From the NCBI GenBank assembly GCA_032124015.1, contig JAQBEH010000127.1, positions 1 through 7,871 of the forward strand: a DNA stretch of 7,871 bases, read 5' to 3'. Below, piece by piece: positions 5,497-7,871 of this stretch. The position numbers were made by a program, and so were the translations under genes. This stretch comes from DASRJG01 sp032124015 (GTDB lineage Bacteria > Acidobacteriota > Polarisedimenticolia > Polarisedimenticolales > DASRJG01). The notes under the pieces are model-generated. The model was given only the letters and a program-made list of their open reading frames with translations, did not search any database and was not told the origin of the DNA. Numbering within the stretch: position 1 is the first letter of the stretch; every line of letters starts with the position of its first letter.

Positions 5497-7715
5497 GCCG
5501 CCTCGCGCTCGTCGATGGCCATCGCCTGCTCGAGGCGTTTGCGCTCGCGCTTGTCGGGAAACACGCACAAGGACGCCCCGATGACCAGCACGAATCCTCC
5601 GAACCAGAGGAAGTTGACCATCGGATTGACGAAGATGCGGAAGTTGGCCCGGCCGGTGAACGGGTCGACGCCCAAGGGCGTGACGTAGAAATCCTCCCCG
5701 AAGCGCTGCGGGGAGGCCAGAGAAAAGCTCTTGTGGATGGCCACCTCGGTCGACGGCGTTTTGACTTCCCGGCCCGCCTGGCCCTCGAGGCGGTCCATCA
5801 GCGTGTAGATCCCCTGGACCGAAGCCCTGTAGGCGCCCGGGTCGCCGCCGCGCATGGCCTTGGCCCGGACGAAGGCCTCGCGTAGCTCCGCGAAGAGCAT
5901 GTTGGGGTGTGCGCGCTGCTCCGCCTCCAGGCGTCCGACGAACCGCCCGTCCTGCCAGACCGACACCTCGGTCACCGCCGCGACGTAGTCGTCGATCGCC
6001 TCGAGGCGATAGCCGTCGTACGTCATGGCGTAGCCGTCGATCTTGATCGTGCCTTTGGGCTCGATCATCTCGACGGTCTCTTTCCGGTAGGCGGACGATG
6101 CGGCGACCCCGATGCACACGAGTACGAAGCCGAGGTGCACGACGTAGCCGCCCCAACGTCTCTTGTTGCGCCACACGAGAAGGCCGAAGGCGGTGAACGG
6201 GTTTTCTCCGTACTGGTGGCGGCGCGCACGCACGCCCCGGTGGAACTCGAGAACGACGGTCGCAAAAACGAACGCCGCCAGCGCGAAGCACAGAGGGGGG
6301 TAAAACGTCTTGATCGAGTCGAAAACACCGCTGAAGTCCGCCCGGAACAGCGATCGGAAGATCCCCTGGAAGGCGTCGACCGCCGCTCTCCCCTCGAGCA
6401 CGACGAACAGGACGAGCGACCAGATCCCGACGAGTGCGGGCAGCAGGAAATTCCGGCGGAAGTTTTCCGCCGTCGCCTTGCGCCAGGCGATGAGCGGGCC
6501 GACGCCGACCAGAAACAGCAGCGTGAGCGCCCACGGGATGTTCACGAGATTGAAGATCGGCGGCCCCATCGTCACCTTGCGTCCGGTGGCGGCCTCCGAA
6601 ATCAGCGGGAAGGTCGTCAGGAGCAGCACGGTCGCCGCGATCGCGACGAGCATCATGTTGTTGAAGAGAAAGCTCGCCTCGCGCGAGAGCACGGACTCCA
6701 TGCGCGCCTCGGATTTGAGATCGTCCAAGCGAAGCACGAGGAGGATGAGCGACCCGAACAAGGTGATTCCCAGGAACCAGGCGAACGCCGGCCCGATGTT
6801 CGACGTCGCGAACGAGTGGACCGACGAAATGATGCCGCTGCGCGTCAGAAACGTGCCGAAGATCGCGAGGCAGAAGGTGAGGATGATCAGGGTCATGTTC
6901 CAGACCTTCATCATCCCTTTCTTTTCCTGGAGGATGATCGAGTGCAAGAACGCGGTTCCCGTGAGCCAGGGCATGAGGGACGCGTTTTCGACCGGATCCC
7001 ACGCCCAGTACCCGCCCCATCCCAGCTCGATGTAGGCCCAGAACGAGCCCATCAGGATCCCGATGCCGAGGAAGAACCAGGAAAAGATCGTCCATCGGCG
7101 GGTCGTACGGAACCAGATGTCGCCGGTGCGGCGCGTCACGAGGGCCGCGATGCCGAACGCAAAGGGAATCGTGAATCCGACGTAGCCCAGGTAGAGCGTC
7201 GGCGGGTGGATCATCATCCAGTAGTTCTTGAGTTGAGGGTTCAGCCCCACCCCGTCGGCTCGCAGGGGGCCGGTCTCAAAAGGGCTCGCGATGAAGTTGT
7301 TGAGAACCAGGAAAAACGTCATCACGATCGCGAGCACGTGGATGATCCACGGCATCAGGGCGCGATTCTTGTTGCTGTTCGTGAGCACCACGATCGACGA
7401 CATCGACGAGAGGATGAAGGTCCAAAGCAGGAGGCTCCCCGCCTGGCCTCCCCACAGCGCGCCGATCTTGTAGGGGAGGGGTTGGTTGACGCTCGAATAG
7501 TGATAGACCGCGTCCAACGAGAAGTCGTTCGTGACGAAGCCGTACTCGAGCGCAAAAGTGGCCAGGGCGACGAGGCCGCAGGCGGCCAGCACCCCGCGTT
7601 CCGCACTGCGCTGCAGCCCGCGCCCCTTGGAGATCGTGGACAGCCAAGCGGCCGTCGCAGCCCAAGCCGAACACACCAGGGCGAGAAACAGGGCGAAGTG
7701 GCCGAGCATCGACAT
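5493..7715 (-). CDS. ccmF: Cytochrome c haem lyase subunit CcmF
   Basis: CcmF is the large inner-membrane component of the haem ligation complex; it takes haem from CcmE and joins it to apocytochrome c. The 740-aa protein has many spans along most of residues 1-545, a periplasmic domain (about 545-695) and a last span (about 698-718). The WWD signature is W233-G-G-Y-W-A-W-D-P-V-E-N-A-S (233-246). Histidines at H170 (MMIHPP), H258 (FLHSI), H300 (SSVHSF) and H527 (YVVHLG) match in context those binding the periplasmic haem and the internal b-haem. It is longer than the E. coli protein (about 650 aa), mostly because of an extra segment near 604-653. The ATG at 7715 shares one base with the ccmE stop (TGATG) and has no ribosome site, so coupling to ccmE is likely. 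A second ATG at 7709 is possible. Confidence 0.97.
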   Translation of the reverse strand: MSMLGHFALFLALVCSAWAATAAWLSTISKGRGLQRSAERGVLAACGLVALATFALEYGFVTNDFSLDAVYHYSSVNQPLPYKIGALWGGQAGSLLLWTFILSSMSSIVVLTNSNKNRALMPWIIHVLAIVMTFFLVLNNFIASPFETGPLRADGVGLNPQLKNYWMMIHPPTLYLGYVGFTIPFAFGIAALVTRRTGDIWFRTTRRWTIFSWFFLGIGILMGSFWAYIELGWGGYWAWDPVENASLMPWLTGTAFLHSIILQEKKGMMKVWNMTLIILTFCLAIFGTFLTRSGIISSVHSFATSNIGPAFAWFLGITLFGSLILLVLRLDDLKSEARMESVLSREASFLFNNMMLVAIAATVLLLTTFPLISEAATGRKVTMGPPIFNLVNIPWALTLLFLVGVGPLIAWRKATAENFRRNFLLPALVGIWSLVLFVVLEGRAAVDAFQGIFRSLFRADFSGVFDSIKTFYPPLCFALAAFVFATVVLEFHRGVRARRHQYGENPFTAFGLLVWRNKRRWGGYVVHLGFVLVCIGVAASSAYRKETVEMIEPKGTIKIDGYAMTYDGYRLEAIDDYVAAVTEVSVWQDGRFVGRLEAEQRAHPNMLFAELREAFVRAKAMRGGDPGAYRASVQGIYTLMDRLEGQAGREVKTPSTEVAIHKSFSLASPQRFGEDFYVTPLGVDPFTGRANFRIFVNPMVNFLWFGGFVLVIGASLCVFPDKRERKRLEQAMAIDEREAA

Positions 7716-7871
7716 CACTGCGTGCCGTTGGGGTCGGCACCGTCGCCAGCGGCCGCTTCGTATTTCGACGGGCACTTGGCCAGAAGGGTGGTCGCCTCGA
7801 ACACGCCGTCCGCGCGCCGGTTCCCCTCGACCACGACGTCGGCGTCGTCGACGAAGGTGTCGGGGATGATC
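7715..7871 (-). CDS. ccmE: Haem chaperone CcmE, C-terminal fragment (cut by window edge)
   Basis: CcmE is the periplasmic OB-fold protein that carries haem covalently from CcmC to CcmF. Only the last 51 codons are present; the 5' part lies beyond the window. The fragment starts IIPDTFVDDADVVVEG, matching the conserved (L/V)PDxFxxGxxVVVEG strand. It continues with DGVFEATTLLAKCPSKYEA. The end aligns with the LAKHDENY segment of classical CcmE, where His binds haem covalently; here the residue is Cys (codon 7774-7772), with Tyr four positions later (CxxxY). Such Cys-type CcmE proteins are known from Desulfovibrio and archaea. A short polar tail follows. The gene heads the part of the operon seen here, and its TGA overlaps the ccmF ATG by one base. 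Confidence 0.93.
   Translation of the reverse strand, partial: IIPDTFVDDADVVVEGNRRADGVFEATTLLAKCPSKYEAAAGDGADPNGTQ

Noticed and set aside
6310..7035. Plus-strand frame of 241 codons opposite ccmF
   Set aside because: Ser/Arg/Thr-rich complement of hydrophobic codons; no signal, no domain, and fully contained in ccmF.
5497..7095. Long minus-strand frame upstream of and continuous with ccmH, suggesting a large fusion protein
   Set aside because: Upstream of the ATG at 5496 it is an Arg/Pro-rich out-of-frame reading of ccmF. Only the last 143 residues are protein-like.

Overview
This is a high-GC, gene-dense window from a Gram-negative-type bacterium. It is dominated by a cytochrome c maturation (System I, Ccm) operon on the minus strand, converging on two plus-strand genes. 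Several traits are commoner outside the classical Alpha- and Gammaproteobacteria: a Cys-type CcmE, a CDCGC-type CcmH, a secreted metzincin-like protease with a C-terminal Fn3-like domain, and TAGAAT boxes just before a start codon. I lean towards Acidobacteriota or a similar deep-branching phylum, but that placement is inference and not secure.

Layout. Positions 1-153 are non-coding upstream DNA. Positions 154-2034 (+) encode an exported protein with an I9-like propeptide, a metzincin-type zinc site (HExxHxxYxxD), a Cys-rich Met-turn region, a DxDGDGxxD calcium-loop motif and a C-terminal Fn3-like domain. Positions 2054-2512 (+) encode a small single-span membrane protein of unknown function, apparently read from a GTG start six bases after a TAGAAT box. 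It ends inside the last codons of the convergent ccm operon (8 bp overlap).

From 7871 back to 2505 (-) the order is ccmE (3' end only), ccmF, ccmH, a short ccmI-like gene, ccmA, ccmB, ccmC, ccmD. Stop and start codons overlap at six of the seven junctions; the remaining junction, ccmI-like to ccmA, has an 8-nt gap. This indicates one translationally coupled transcript whose promoter lies beyond the window.

How it works together, from knowledge of the family. CcmA and CcmB form an ABC transporter that, with CcmC and CcmD, loads haem onto CcmE and releases holo-CcmE. CcmF, with CcmH and CcmI partners, takes haem from CcmE and attaches it to the CxxCH motif of apocytochrome c outside the cytoplasmic membrane. 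CcmG is not in the window.

I do not see a wholly new system. The points most worth following are the Cys/Tyr haem-handling motif of CcmE combined with an atypical CcmH that lacks an obvious signal peptide, a roughly 45-residue insertion in the CcmF periplasmic domain, a CcmI reduced to its N-terminal part, the Gly-to-Tyr change in the protease zinc site, and the apparently leaderless small gene.
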